From NCBI GenBank assembly GCA_963514095.1, contig OY741267.1, positions 25,267,485-25,331,484 of the forward strand: 64,000 bases of DNA, given 5' to 3'. A model generated the notes under the pieces. It had not been told where the DNA came from and did no database searches. It saw only the letters and a list, made by a program, of their open reading frames with translations. The position numbers and the translations under genes are program-made. Origin of the DNA: Eutrigla gurnardus (lineage: Eukaryota; Chordata; Actinopteri; Perciformes; Triglidae). Positions 1-12,302 of this stretch are shown one piece after another (within the stretch, counting starts at the first letter, position 1; each line of letters opens with the position of its first letter).

Positions 1-1774
1 ATCGGATGACAAATACTCCTTTTGAAAGCTAAAGGACAGTCGTACGTCTGCACCGCGGTATGGATTTATACTCTGAGAGCAGATTAATGGGTTTTTGCTC
101 TGTAAGGAGACTCAGACAGTGGTCTTGATTGATTGTTCCCTGCTGTTGTCAGAGCTTCTATGTTTTATCCACATCGCTACGAGGAGGCCGAGTCCAGGCT
201 TCGTTCAGAGTCGTGTGGAACAGGGAACGTAATGGCTATCGATTGCTGTTCGCTGCATTGTGGCGATGATGGCCTCGGGATAAAGTTCCTTTGATGGTCG
301 CCAAATTCAGTGCTGCACAATTGTTCCCGCCTTTAAAACAAATGTTACATTTTTTCTTGAAATGATTCGCCCAATGTTGGATTTCGTGCATTATTTTTCA
401 CGTTACGTGTGTGTTGTTTAAGGATGCACCAAAACTTATGAAGCTTAACTTTGCATGATCAAACTAGTAATAACATTACTAGTTATTGTTTTCACCCTAA
501 TCCCCTTTTGCCTTTGAACTTTATGTTTCATGCATGTTTAGCAGGCTCCTTAGCATCCCATAATAAGTGGAATAAAAATAGCTATTTGTCATGTTTTTGA
601 TGCAAAATTTTATCAGATTTGTTTCAAATGTAACCATGCAGATGATGTGACTATAAAATTGTAAAGGAGAAGTCAACGGGATGGCGTTGCCGTGGCAATT
701 TGCATGTTTTCGCCATGACACAGGAAGCTGCTGTAACTTGCTATATAAGGTCTGATGGTATCTACCGATTGGCATGAAATATAAATGGTGTGGTCTAAAC
801 AGACATACAGCAAAATGACATATCATTAGTGTGTGTGTTCTGCCAAATAGTGGGCACAGAATGAATCATTTTCAGCACCACACACTCCACCAGCAAGACT
901 CCAGTGGTCATGGAAATCCTAATTCATCACATATTACGTACAATACAGTGGCTAATACCTGAGTATTGCTGTATTTACTTCACATTCAGGTCTAAATATC
1001 GCTGCAAGTAGTCAAATAAAACTGCATCAGGCAGAACACATGTTACATAAGGATCAGAACTGTGTTTTTAAAGTCTTTCAAGGCCAGAGAATGATGTCGC
1101 TGTTGATGGCTCACAAAGGGACAAAGTGTTTTGTCGTGAAAAAGCCATTTAAACGACGCTGCAAACATTAGTTGGTGCTGCGACCCGAGAAATTCAAAAA
1201 GAGATAAATGTTTTGTCAGAATGTGAAAAAGGCTGTTGAATGTCTTTCGGCTCCTTTTCAAGGATATTTTTTTTTGCTGTTATTTTGTGCAACAGAGAGT
1301 AAAGAGGTGACAGACAATGATGTGGGAATAAAAAAAAAAACAGAACTGATGACATGAGAAAGGCTCTTGGAAGCATTGTGTTTGATTGGGTGTCCATCAT
1401 AGGGCGCCTGCTAATGTCTGGAGTTACATCTCCGCACTAAATGTGCATCTGCTTCGGGCCGAGTAAACACGGAGAGACTGCTGACTCAGCATCTCTGCAG
1501 CCATGCAGAAGAGATCCAGCTTAGATCTCATCGCTGATGCCCGTCTTCATTGCGTTTGCCTGTCTGCCTGCTTGGACATGCACCTGCTCCTCCACGTTCC
1601 CTGCTACTCCCTCCACACCAGACAGACAGACACATGCTTCACACCGAGCTAATCTGTTCAACTGTGTAGGTGGAAAAACAGAACATGGTAATTAGCTTTG
1701 ATTAACAAGAAGTTTCTGCAGGAGATCAAATGATTCTCATCAAAGCCGACACAAGCCCCGACACCTCCTCGCTG

Positions 1775-1778
<4 letters not shown>

Positions 1779-1815
<37 letters not shown>
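1779..1815. repeat. (GT)n microsatellite
   Basis: Uninterrupted GT dinucleotide run of about 37 bp. It makes spurious poly-His/Thr and Cys/Val ORFs in the frames that cross it. Confidence 0.95.
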
Positions 1816-1818
<3 letters not shown>

Positions 1819-1958
1819 AATTAAACTGGCTGGTTGTCTCAGGATCTGAGGTGCCTTGGGCGACGAAGGATGGCAGGATGTGGAAATGTGTTTTATAGCG
1901 TCTCTTTGACAACGTGAATGAGTTTGTGAGGAAACAATTCGATGCTCATTGAGCTGGA

Positions 1959-1960
<2 letters not shown>

Positions 1961-2004
<44 letters not shown>
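1961..2004. repeat. (AG)22 microsatellite
   Basis: Perfect AG run of 44 bp, about 190 bp from the exon 7 donor. On the transcript strand it is a CU repeat, a sequence type bound by polypyrimidine-tract proteins; any effect is unproven. Confidence 0.95.
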
Positions 2005-2008
<4 letters not shown>

Positions 2009-2147
2009 CCGCCTTGTGAGAGGCGGATCTGTCCTTGGTCATGTACCGAACACACAACACCAAATTATAACGGGGATGTTATGAATCATCACAAAGCGGT
2101 GTTGGTATCGTGTAAAGGATGCACGCTACGTTTGCCAACAACACTGG

Positions 2148-2151
<4 letters not shown>

Positions 2152-2182
<31 letters not shown>
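2152..2182. repeat. (GT)n repeat abutting the exon 7 splice donor
   Basis: Perfect GT run of about 31 bp on the plus strand, so a CA repeat in gpc5 pre-mRNA. It starts about eight bases into the intron, just after the donor GTGAGT (complement of 2185-2190) and two further bases. CA repeats close to donors are known hnRNP L binding sites; a role here is inferred from position only. Confidence 0.9.
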
Positions 2183-2187
<5 letters not shown>

Positions 2188-2190
2188 CAC

Positions 2191-2338
2191 AGGTCTGGTC
2201 TTGTCCCTCTCCTGAGGCCTGACATCCGTCTTCGTCATCACAGTCTGTGGCGCTGCCGTCCTCCGTCGCCTCGCCGCTGCCCAGCTCGTCCCACGCCGGC
2301 TCAGTTTGGGAAAGTTTGGGAAACCTCTCCTGGGTCTC
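2191..2338 (-). CDS. gpc5: Glypican-5-like, exon 7 (GAG attachment region)
   Basis: This is the fifth gpc5 coding exon in the window, 148 bp long. It starts in phase 0 after a CAG acceptor (2339-2341 on the plus strand) and ends one base into a codon at a GTGAGT donor. It encodes 49 residues. After a Trp-Asp-Glu-Leu-Gly segment comes an acidic stretch with two Ser-Gly dipeptides (LGSGEA and ASGEG), which are candidate heparan/chondroitin sulfate attachment sites, flanking the motif DCDDEDGC. That cysteine-bracketed acidic motif is characteristic of the GPC5/GPC3 branch rather than GPC1/2/4/6. The region would form the disordered stalk between the cysteine-rich core and the membrane anchor. 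The acceptor region upstream is unusually TG-rich rather than CU-rich, and a CA repeat directly follows the donor. Assignment as exon 7 of 8 is inferred from the human gene layout. Confidence 0.88.
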
Positions 2339-2399
2339 CTGGAACACAAACACACTTCATAACACACCGGCACATGTACAATATATACCACACACACAC

Positions 2400-2424
<25 letters not shown>
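2400..2424. repeat. (TA)n microsatellite
   Basis: Perfect TA run of about 25 bp followed by an imperfect TA/TG stretch. On the transcript strand it lies about 60-85 nt upstream of the exon 7 acceptor, in the branch-point neighbourhood. Confidence 0.9.
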
Positions 2425-2435
<11 letters not shown>

Positions 2436-2564
2436 CTCTCATACGTTTACAAGCAAATCTGGTTCAACACTGGTCTTCAAGACTTGTCATGTATAAACCT
2501 ACTCTTTAGGTCACACAGGCGACTTAAAAGACCCTCTTTGAAATACTATTTCAGGTTCCTTATG

Positions 2565-2587
2565 CCCCCCCCCCCCCCCCCCCCCCC
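2565..2587. repeat. Poly-C homopolymer (C23)
   Basis: Run of 23 consecutive C, so poly-G in the gpc5 transcript. It could form G-quadruplex or multi-stranded structures; assembly length of such runs is unreliable. Confidence 0.9.
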
Positions 2588-3865
2588 TCCTGTCTCTTGG
2601 TCGGACATATCCTCCCCCTGTAATTATCAGCCAGGGCCGCACATACGATAGCAGGCGTCCTGGGGCCTGAGAGGAGCGGTGTGGGTGGCCCTGGGTGGTA
2701 AGATGACGGGGTGCATTTAATTACAACCACGTTGTAGAGAAGCATTGATTACAAGGTTGCAAAGGAGCCCCCCCCAATAAACATATATATATATACACAC
2801 ACAATATGATGTGAAGTAAAACTACTAATCTAAATATCTTCGTGAATTACCTTTTTGTTCCATGGCTCAGATGAGACGTCATTAAACACATGACAACACC
2901 ACTTTACTGTTATATAATATTCATGAGTTATTGTCATTATTATTACTATTACTATTATTATGCTCTCTTTCGTCCTTCCCATACTCACAACCACTAAACG
3001 CATGCTTTATAACATATCGCTCCGAAACACTCTAAAATCACAGTAGCTTCATTATATCTAATATAATATAATAAAATCTCTCTTTACTTTTGACACCTTC
3101 TCTCTCCCTCTCCCTCTCTCTCTCCCTCTCTCTCCCTCCCTCCCTCGAGGCCTGCTGGATCCGTCCTTCGCATATTTTAACATCCTGCGTGGGTTTGAGA
3201 TCAGCTGCTCGTAAAAAACACACTTCATTCAAAAACTTGACGGCAACAAAATATAAACTCCGTCTTGGTTTGTTTGTTTTTTCCCACTAATTCCAGCAAT
3301 TTGTTGGAAATCAACCCTTAAATCAAACCCGTAAGCCTTAATTACGTTCGACTAAAAGCACGGATTGTTTTCCATATCATAGCAACCAGACACAAAAACT
3401 CTCCTCTAAAGTGTTCTCGAGTGTTTCCAGCTGAGCATGTGCAGGAGAAAGCCGGATGTTTTCCAGCGTTGGTGGACCTGTACACACCCTGTAGGTTACA
3501 GTTTTAACGTCTGCATCATCGCCACCGTGTTTCTACTAACTAACGGTCATCAACACTTCCAGAAGCAAATCATCGCACCAGCGCTGGGCTGCAGGAAGAC
3601 TCCCTGAAACACCGCTTGCTTGTGATGTTCGCCCCTCTCAGCATGGGGACCCACTAATTGGACCACCTGCTGGTCCCTCCCCCGCTGTCCGCCATCATCA
3701 AGGTGGTCTTTGTTCCCGCCACTTCTCTGACTAAAGAACGCTCCCCGGACACGACAACAAACAACCTTTGGGGGACGAGGGGCCAAAGAAAACCAGATCT
3801 GTGTGAATCTATAGGGACACACGTGGGTTCTGTTTGTTTTCAACATGATTAAGGTTTTTTATGCA

Positions 3866-3866
<1 letters not shown>

Positions 3867-3928
<62 letters not shown>
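3867..3928. repeat. (AC)31 microsatellite
   Basis: Perfect AC run of 62 bp. It creates artefactual Cys/Val ORFs on the minus strand. Confidence 0.95.
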
Positions 3929-3930
<2 letters not shown>

Positions 3931-4675
3931 TTAAAACATTCATGAGGAAGCTGGCGAGATCAATCCCGCTGCTCAGCTGACCTTCACATGGAGGAGAACG
4001 ACCACTGAAGACACGTTGAAAGGAGGCGGGGGAGGAAAGGGGGGCGGGGCTTGGGCTGCTGAGGGATGACTCATGTCGTCTCCATCGACACCAGACTCTG
4101 ACGTTCACTCAACGCACCTGGCAGCTAAGGTGACCTTTAACCCGTTAACCCCCTCACCATCAACACCGCAAAAGAATAACTAATTGATTCCTGAATGTAA
4201 ATTGATGAAACTTTTTTTTCCTGTTTTCCAGCCCTGATGGTGATGACAAAGTAAGTGTTGAGAGATATCAAAGTAAAATAAGAAGAAGAAGAAGAAGAAG
4301 AAGAATCCTCTGAGAACGGAGAAATATTTGCACGAAAGGTTCACGGCGATTCATGACATATTGATGGGCTCTTTCATTCCAGACCTCCGAGAAGAGAATA
4401 TAGACCCAGACAGTCAAGGCCGTACAAGTAGAAATAATGAGCATCTTGCACAAAAACTGATGTCGGCGTATAAATGCTTGATTGTCAGCGGCGATTCAAC
4501 CGGTGTCAAGGTAATCAGGACAGAAGTCGTGGCTACGGTGATATTCGTAGCGACTAGCATCGTCTGCAGTGAAGAGTGGGAGAGGAGCCGGATCCAGAGT
4601 CCACTTCAGACTTCATTGTGTCTTTACGTTTTTACTAAACATCAATCTCTCTCTCTCTCTCAGGTCGGAAAGCAC

Positions 4676-4678
<3 letters not shown>

Positions 4679-4733
<55 letters not shown>
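4679..4733. repeat. (TA)n microsatellite
   Basis: Perfect TA run of about 55 bp, potentially cruciform-forming. A short CT run lies about 20 bp before it. Confidence 0.95.
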
Positions 4734-4735
<2 letters not shown>

Positions 4736-7700
4736 TTATATATACGGTTTTTCGCTGAGGTTTTTCAAAGAACTTTGAAAGAATATGGAGACCGCTTCTA
4801 TCTCTAATTGACATGGTAGATGTTTTGCCTAATGAATGACTGACTGAGCTTTATTATAACTATCTTCCTTTCTTCTTCATATGATAATTATAAGCCATTT
4901 CTTTTGAGGTTCCTTTGATTCCTGTTATTATTGTCTCTTTTTTATTTGCTTGTTTGTTGTTTTTGCGTGTAGCCTGAGGCCGAAAGGGTGAGGGAGGGGT
5001 GAGGGTGGGAGGGAAAAGGGGGGGGGGGGGGGGGGAATTTAGTAAAATGTGAGCACTATACATGTACATGTAATCTCTTGCTCAGTATATATATATATAT
5101 ACATTGCTGCTCAACACTTGTTCTTTTGTACATATTTTCAGTATACATTTATATATATATAACATATTTTTAGTATATATTTCTATATATTACATATTTT
5201 CTATTTGAGGTCACCGTGTGAAGGGAAACTGCAAAATAATGATTTCATTACTCAGTGTGAACTATGTTTCTACGGTGTGTGTGAAAATAAAAAATAAAAA
5301 ATCTTGAATTCACATACACACCAGAGCACAATAGCAACAATAACGGACACAACAAGACCGGATCGTGAAACCGGATCAGGGCCCTGTGAAACCGGATTCC
5401 TTTCCTTCGGTGGAAGCGGCTCAAACGTATCAAATTGTGCTCTCCGTAAATAAAATGAAAGCTGACAACACAGCTGGAAGGCTCCGTTTTCATAGACGGA
5501 CAGTTAGGTGAGAAAGAGGAAAAGAAAAGTGTTAACGATATTTCATGCTGGGAGAGTTTTATAGTTATGGGATGGATCCCGTTACGAGCCGCTGACAGGC
5601 TTTGCAACGTGACACGCCGAGGAGGGAGGAGAAACCTTGGTTTGGTGTAGTGGCAGGACAATATCTCGATATATCGTGTTGTTGTAGTGAATAAACACAG
5701 TATATACAATTCATTCCTGCTTTTGACCTTTTCACCGGTATTTTTTCTCCTTCAGATACACAGATATTGTGATGCATATCGCATATGCAATATATCATGT
5801 ATGGCAGTATCGTGATATCATTGTTATCATGGGAAATATATTGTGATATTATTGTTATCGTGAGTAACTTATTGTTATCGTGAGTAACTTATGTTTCCTA
5901 CCTACTGTGCCGTACTGGTAATTCTCATTAAACCACGAGGACACTCTTCTGTTGATGTGAATTATGGGAAGATGATGATTAATGTAAAGTAAAGTAAATG
6001 AGCAGACGCCTGCGAGGGAAAGATACCCGAGACAGACATCTACCACCGTGATAAATCCGTTACCGCTATGCAAAGCAACTTTAATAAATGCGATGACTAT
6101 GGGAGAAAGAGCTGAACAACGTTGTGTACCAACAGCATCCGGATATAAAAAGCATTTGGGTATTAAACTAATAGCCGTGGCGTTCGGGGGACGTTTAACA
6201 CAACGCCGCCCGGCCCAGCTGTCCTTAAAGCACCGTTAATTAGAGAAGGAATCAATTAAATTGCCGTGGTCACCGTGGGAACCGAGGTGGGCCGCCGTGG
6301 AGCCGTTGGCTGGCTGCCGTCCAGGAGCAGCTTGTTGTTTTGTTTGTTATTTCAACTCTTCTGTGGTCGTTTCAAAAGGGACTCGCAGGGAACGTTCTCC
6401 ATCAGCACGGTGAAGAAGCAAATGTGTAATTTGTCCTCAGAGCTGAAGGAAGAGAGATACACCCTATTCCAATATGACTTCTCATAAACTGGAATGTGCA
6501 GTGAATACTCCCTCCTATCTACTGCTTTTAATAACTGCACTGAGGTACAGCTATGCGTCTCAATGAGTGTCTCAAATTGGCTTCCTCCCACCCTCCCTCC
6601 CAGATTTCTTTGAGAGAACAGAACACACATAATGTGCCGGGCGTTGCAAGTCAATTTCAAATACAAAATGTGTTGTATGCGTGAGGTAAATGGGAGGAAG
6701 TGGGCAGAATATGTCAGCAGCAGCTGCCTCTCTGTGAGCTACAAAGCAGAGATGCACTGTGGCTTTCAGCCTACGGGGACAGATGTCTTTGTTCCCCGCA
6801 TGCCTTCTCTCTCTGAAATGGAAAACAGCGTCTGATTATCACTCGGCTGTGGGATTGGATAAAGGTTCTGCCGGTTCAGAACGGGCTATTAGGTAGAGAG
6901 AGAGAACACGGTTTAAAGAGAATCAACATTAAAGGAGGATGCCTATTTGCATACATGTGGTCTAATTAGAAAGGCCAAATCCTACAACTACAGCACTAAA
7001 ACCCAAAAGTATAAAGTCTATACCTGCTCCATACTATATATATATATTGACAAGTTCATTTGTGTCTTTCAGAGAGAGCAGCACATGCTCTCTCTCACAT
7101 TCCAACACATTGGAATTCTTAATTTAAGTGCTGATTCCCTCTATAGGTCGGATTTCAACGTAGCTGAAGAGTAATTTCATATTTCCTTCAGATATGATGC
7201 ACATAAGAATTGTAATTTACCCGTCTGATTACTTCTGCATCATCCTATCGGAGCTGTTGGACACTTAGAAGAGTGTAGCTGTGAATATTGATGATACAAC
7301 TATGAAATCACTTCTATGATATACTGTATCTCTCCCTGAATATATATTACTGGGAGGTTTGAAGTGGAGCTATACGAGTCTTTGGTGCCGAGGGCCAGAA
7401 TCATTTTAGATTATTTCTTCAGTTATGTAAATATTTCAAGTCGGAATGATGATGTTCATGGACACTGCAATATAGAGTATATAGTATTTAAGGGAACAAT
7501 ATGATAACTGAACTTCAGATTCATATCTAGCTGAGATCTGGAGCTGCACATGTAAAGTAAATCAAAAACAGATTGTGACAGATAGACAAACAGAGAAAGG
7601 GGGTGTGTGAGTGTAAAACCAATAAAAAGAGGTGTACTACTGCACTGGGACAGGGAGCGTGGGCTTGTAGCTGTGCAAACAGGTGAGGCCTTCGCTTTCA

Positions 7701-7807
7701 TATGAACCCTGAATCCAAAGACAAATCACTTGTATTCCCACAAGGCTTCCAATCAAATCCCAAACCATGAAACATTTTCCAGTCCTGCTCTCACACTGCC
7801 AACTCAT

Positions 7808-7838
<31 letters not shown>

Positions 7839-7999
7839 CTTTCAAACCCCAAACCCCTTCTCCGCTCGGAGGATGATGCAGCAGGTTTCAGAGCATCAAG
7901 GGCTGAATTCCTGCATGGATTTGAGTGCATAAACTGGCGAATAGTCACACCAAAATCTGTGCTGCCAGCAACCGATCACCCTCAGACGGAGCCTGGAAG

Positions 8000-8001
<2 letters not shown>

Positions 8002-8061
<60 letters not shown>
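8002..8061. repeat. (GT)30 microsatellite
   Basis: Perfect GT run of 60 bp. A shorter interrupted GT run follows at about 8177-8215. Confidence 0.95.
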
Positions 8062-8062
<1 letters not shown>

Positions 8063-8880
8063 GTGAAGCTCAACCAATAAAGCTGCTGTGGACACACGCT
8101 CCTCGTTTTAATCTGGAAACAGTAAATCTGATTATGAAATGTAAAAATGTGGATTGCGGTCAGCAGGGATGTGATGTGTGTGCGTGTGTGTGTGTGTGTG
8201 TGTGTCTGTGTGTGTTATGTGGGATTCAGCCGTCCAACAAGTGAACTGGGATCATAAGTCATAGTGCCCACATTTTTTTCTTTGGCTGACATCTTGAAAC
8301 AGAATCACCTCGTTGAGGGCGGTGGTGGTGGAGCTGCATATGTGGACAGAGAGAAGAGGAGGAGACGGGGAAAAGGAAAAAACCTGGAGGAGGAGGGCGG
8401 AGGGGAAAAAGTGACAGTGGCAGAATCCTCCCAACCTTCAAATGAAAAAACTTCCCTCCATTCTCTCACATGCTCAGAATGCTTTATGTGTTAAAGGTAA
8501 ACATCAGCTGAGAGACGGCGTAAACACAAACTGCATCTGTGTGTGTGTGTGTGTGCGTGTGTGTAGAAAGAGACAGAGAGAGAGAGACCTCTAGGTAGAG
8601 AGACAGCTCAAACAACAGTGAGTAGACGGCTGCTTGTCTCAGCCACACAGCTGCCGACTCTGACGGACGGCTCTTAATTAGATCGACTATAACTGGCAGA
8701 TTAAGAGGCCGTCCATACGAAGACGTTTTTTGTTCGTTTTCATGTAGACGGCGAAAACGAATATGATGACGTCATCGCCCCGCCCCTCGACCCTCAAGCC
8801 TAACTTCTCCCCCCGCGACGTCTCGTAACAACAACAACAACGGCGGCCTCCGTGCTCGTAGCAGATATTCTGCTCGTCTG

Positions 8881-9435
8881 TACGACGGCGTATCAGGGCC
8901 GCTGTATGGAAAAAAAACGGAGCCGAGAGAGGGGGGCGATATTCCGGGAAAAAAAGTTGCAGATTTGCTACTTTTTTACGATGCCAACAAACAACCGCTA
9001 ACTAACTTCCCATGAATGTAGGCATTTATTTGTCTAATTACTCCATCCCAATGTGTGAGGACGCCTCGTCAAGGTCCTTAAGGCGGGTCCACACCGCACC
9101 GACTGGCCGACTCGCGTCGGTAAATGAAGTCGGGCTACTTAATATGGCCGACTCGAATGGCGGATTACACATTTGAATCAGCTGAAATGAACGCCGACGT
9201 GGGCCGATTCGAGCGACCACACCAAGGAGACTCATGTCACGGACGCCGACTCTCTCAAAGACGCCGATTTTCGGTCCGGTGTGGACCCGCCTTTAGAGTG
9301 ACGGCTGTTGGTGCTTATTGTTGGTTTTATTTATACGGGCCAAATTGTCACCTTACGGGTGTTTATTGATCGGGTGGTTGGGCGGAGATTAGCCGTAGCT
9401 CTCACGTGTTGCCATAGCAACAGCAAACATCCGGT
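8881..9435. mobile_element. Family B MITE, copy 1 (interrupted, right end lost)
   Basis: The left terminus TACGACGGCGTATCAGGG and the following GAGCCGAGAGAGGGGGGC segment match the other B copies. The internal blocks (TGAATGTA, GCCTCGT.AAGGTCCTTA, TGTTTATTGATCGGG, CATAGCAAC) are in order. It is split after AAGGTCCTTA by element C and resumes after the duplicated TTA. Family similarity stops near 9435, so the right inverted repeat is missing or replaced. Confidence 0.75.
9081..9292. mobile_element. Family C MITE, 212 bp, intact, nested in B
   Basis: Nearly perfect 22-bp terminal inverted repeats (21 of 22 match) begin AGGCGGGTCCACACCG and end CGGTGTGGACCCGCCT. They are flanked by a 3-bp TTA duplication (9078-9080, 9293-9295). 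Uninterrupted B copies read AAGGTCCTTAGGGTGATG at this point, so the pre-insertion site can be read directly. There is no coding capacity. TTA duplication plus short size fits PIF/Harbinger-type MITEs. Confidence 0.88.
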
Positions 9436-9938
9436 CAAGCTCCGTCTCTTCTTCTGCCTTTTTTTGTAGCAGAAACAGCGCCACATATAGGCCTGGAATA
9501 TGTACTACTGTGTCGTTTTCAGTAGATTCGTCTGGACGCAGATTTTCTTGAAACGACGCCAAGGCAAAACGGAGAATAAAAAGTTTGTTTTGCTACGTGT
9601 GGATAGCCTCTAAGGAAGTTCTGGGACTGAACCCTAATGAAGCTCTCAGGAGTCTGAGGCTGCAGCCAAAAACCCACACTGCAATCCACAACATGGGGAA
9701 AATGATTCAAACTCCAATCCAACAAAATCAGAAAGGCGTAACAAGTGAGCCAAGTATGTATTCTCTGCTGTTGTCCGTTCTCCCCGTGGTCAGAGACGAA
9801 GGGAATCAAAGAAACCAGCCACATCTTTTGCCTTGTTGACTTTCAGATGTGAAAGTTGAATTCTCACCACCTCACACCAAAAACACAGTGACGTCATGCA
9901 GCTGTCCCATTTAACCATCTACTATGCATGGACACACA

Positions 9939-9975
<37 letters not shown>

Positions 9976-10916
9976 TTCTGCCAAAAAAGTCAAGTCCAAA
10001 CCTAACTCCCGTCTCGAAACTGTGAGTCAGACTCATTATGCCTGAGTTATCGTCACTTAAATTAATCAAAAGCGCCATCAAATTTAGCCGGATTGCTCGG
10101 GGATTACAAAATGACAGCTTCGCTCGGACTGTAAAAAAAGCAGATTGGACATCATTTATAGGTGGAGTGCAGATAAGGAGTATTGGAAAAAGATAATGTT
10201 TAATTGGCTGACGGTTTGTTTAGGCAGACGTGTCTCCTGGACAAAGACTTGTCCCGAACCGCCGGAATGCAGGAAAACGTCTACATTTTCAAAAAACAAA
10301 ATATTTTTCAAGCGCTTGTTTTTCCTGCAAAAAAATAAAATAAAAATAATAATAATAATCAGTTCTTTGTGGGTCGATGGCCTAATGTTCCAATGTTCCA
10401 CTGAATCTCATGAAATCTGTATGAAATGTGAAAAACCTGCTTGTGCTTTTGGAAATAAACAAGTGCATTCTCCCCCCGAGGCTGTGAGTAATACTTTGAA
10501 CATTTCTCAGACATGAGGAGTCTCACGCCCCTTCGCATGCAAGCTAGCACACGCCGACTCTCACGCTCACAGTTGGTGACACTTTCTATCGGCGATGACC
10601 TCACGTAAACCCTGGTGAGTCATCGCGGCGTGTCACCGGGCCACCACGCCCCACATCCCTGTGTGTCATGGATGCATCGGCGGTTTTACTTCCAACGTGT
10701 CCCGACACGACCGAGCGGCAGAAAGAATCCACTGTGGGAAATCTCAGGGCAACGAATGAATGAGTGAATGCATGAATGCATGAATCAATCCATCAATCAT
10801 TCCAACCATCAGGAAAAAACTAGAGAAAAAAAACCCATCCAGATTCATGGTGATGCATACGGTACATTTCCATGTTACAAAGGAGACCGTTGGGATTCAC
10901 AGCAGAAAAGTTGAGA

Positions 10917-11456
10917 GCCACTGTAGGAAAAACAAAAAAAAAAAGAGAGAAAAAAAAGCCCAAAGAGGGGGGCAACATTCCGAGAAAATAAAGTCACAGA
11001 TTTGCGAGTTTAGAAAGCGGTAGTTTTCACTTGCTGTCATAGCAACTGCAAACATCCGATGCCCAACCACCAACACTTAAAAACTCGCAAATTTGCCACT
11101 TAATAAATCGCCGATATAAACAAGTTGCTTGGTTCTACTAACAACAGATGTTTGCCGTTGCTATGACAACAATCGAAAGCTACCGCTAGCATCTTAGCCC
11201 ATAAGATGACAATTTGGCCTCATATAAATAAAAGCAACAATAAGCATCAACATCATCACCCTAAGGACCTTAGCGAGGCGTTGTCACACGTTGGGATGAT
11301 TCATTAGAAACATAAATGTACATTCATGGGACGTTAGCTAGCACAGATACCGGTTGTTAGCATCGTAATAAACTCGCAAATTTGCCACATTTTTTCTCTA
11401 AATATCGCCCCCCTCTTCCCCCCACCCCCCAACAGTGGCCCTAATACGCCGTTGTA
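10917..11456. mobile_element. Family B MITE, copy 2 (fold-back)
   Basis: The left part starts within the terminal repeat (GCCACTGTAGG) and the right end reads TACGCCGTTGTA. Both arms carry the CATAGCAAC / GTTGCTATGACAAC block in opposite orientations, so much of the copy can fold on itself. The first dozen bases of the left end are not recognisable. Confidence 0.75.
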
Positions 11457-12086
11457 TATTTGACAGTTGCTCACGTTAGTTGTGTAAAATGATTTAACCT
11501 CCTTTCATATTTATGGAATATTGGCATTTATCCGATGAAAAAAACTGAACTTGAGTTGAATCTAATAAAAAAGTGGAAGTTCTCTGAATCAGAAATGTAA
11601 TCAAATGAGGAAAGCGGTGCAAACACACGATCCCTAATTGAAACCAGTTTGAGAGCCGGCCGTCCCAAACGGAATGTTTTCACTTTAACGAGGGAAAGAA
11701 AACAAACTAAAAAACCTCCTCGTTGCTTTCCACAATGTTTCCTGAGACACACATGCCTGTAAATCCCCGTCGCAGATAACCTTTTAAATAAACATGATGT
11801 TTTACTTTGACAAAATGGAAACGGGGAGTTTCTTTTTTATTATAACTACGTGCCAGGAACAGAAACAGGTCACATAGTTTCTCCACACGACAAGAATCAC
11901 CAAAACCCTTGGTGGAAAAAAACCCAGCCAGAGTTCATTGCTTTTTTATGAGCTTTGCATCTCATTACGATGGTAGAAAGAAAATAAGAAGAAGTCATGC
12001 TTAAGTAAGAGTCTAGCTCGGTGAAGTCTGGTTGCCAACTAGCAGAGAGCCCTGGGCAGTGAGACTTGTTGCTGTATCGTTGCCAC

Positions 12087-12128
12087 GGCAGCGGCAGCGG
12101 CGGCAGCAGCAGCAGCAGCAGCAGCAGC
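12087..12128. repeat. GGC/CAG triplet repeat
   Basis: A GGCAGC-type stretch running into about nine tandem CAG triplets. In the minus strand it makes a Leu-rich ORF, which I regard as spurious because no splice sites or similarity support it. Confidence 0.85.
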
Positions 12129-12302
12129 GCTCCATCATCGTCTTCAAGTGGAAAGAATCTGTCCCCTCCCTGTGACGGCTGCCAGCTCAGACCGAGCTCT
12201 CTCTTCATCCCCGGACTCCAGTAACTCTCTGAAGCTCAGACGCTTTCTGACTTCTACGGGCGTCAGACATCAAGGAGGAACTCCATATTAAACTGTCTAA
12301 AG

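Larger units (their letters stand above)
1..2190 (-). other. gpc5: gpc5 intron 7 (partial), no exon seen
   Basis: This is the sequence downstream, on the transcript strand, of the last glypican exon in the window. I looked for the expected final exon (a hydrophobic GPI-anchor signal after the acidic and Ser-Gly region) and found no open stretch with an acceptor site and a hydrophobic C-terminus, so it probably lies beyond position 1. The stretch is mostly AT-rich unique-looking DNA up to about 1650, followed by microsatellites at 1779-1815, 1961-2004 and 2152-2182. Short ORFs here have no recognisable protein character. Confidence 0.7.
8705..9610. mobile_element. Outer MITE (family A) carrying nested insertions
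   Basis: The ends form an imperfect terminal inverted repeat: GAGGCCGTCCATACG on the left, and the reverse complement of the right end reads GAGGCTATCCACACG. Both sides are flanked by TAA (8702-8704 and 9611-9613), a 3-bp TWA-type duplication as made by PIF/Harbinger elements. CGTTTTC-type motifs lie inside both arms. No transposase is visible, so it would be non-autonomous. It contains a family B copy from 8881, which in turn contains a family C copy. Superfamily assignment is inference from duplication length and composition. Confidence 0.65.

Noticed and set aside
1..2190. Search for the final GPI-signal exon
   Set aside because: No minus-strand open segment with an acceptor and a hydrophobic tail was found.
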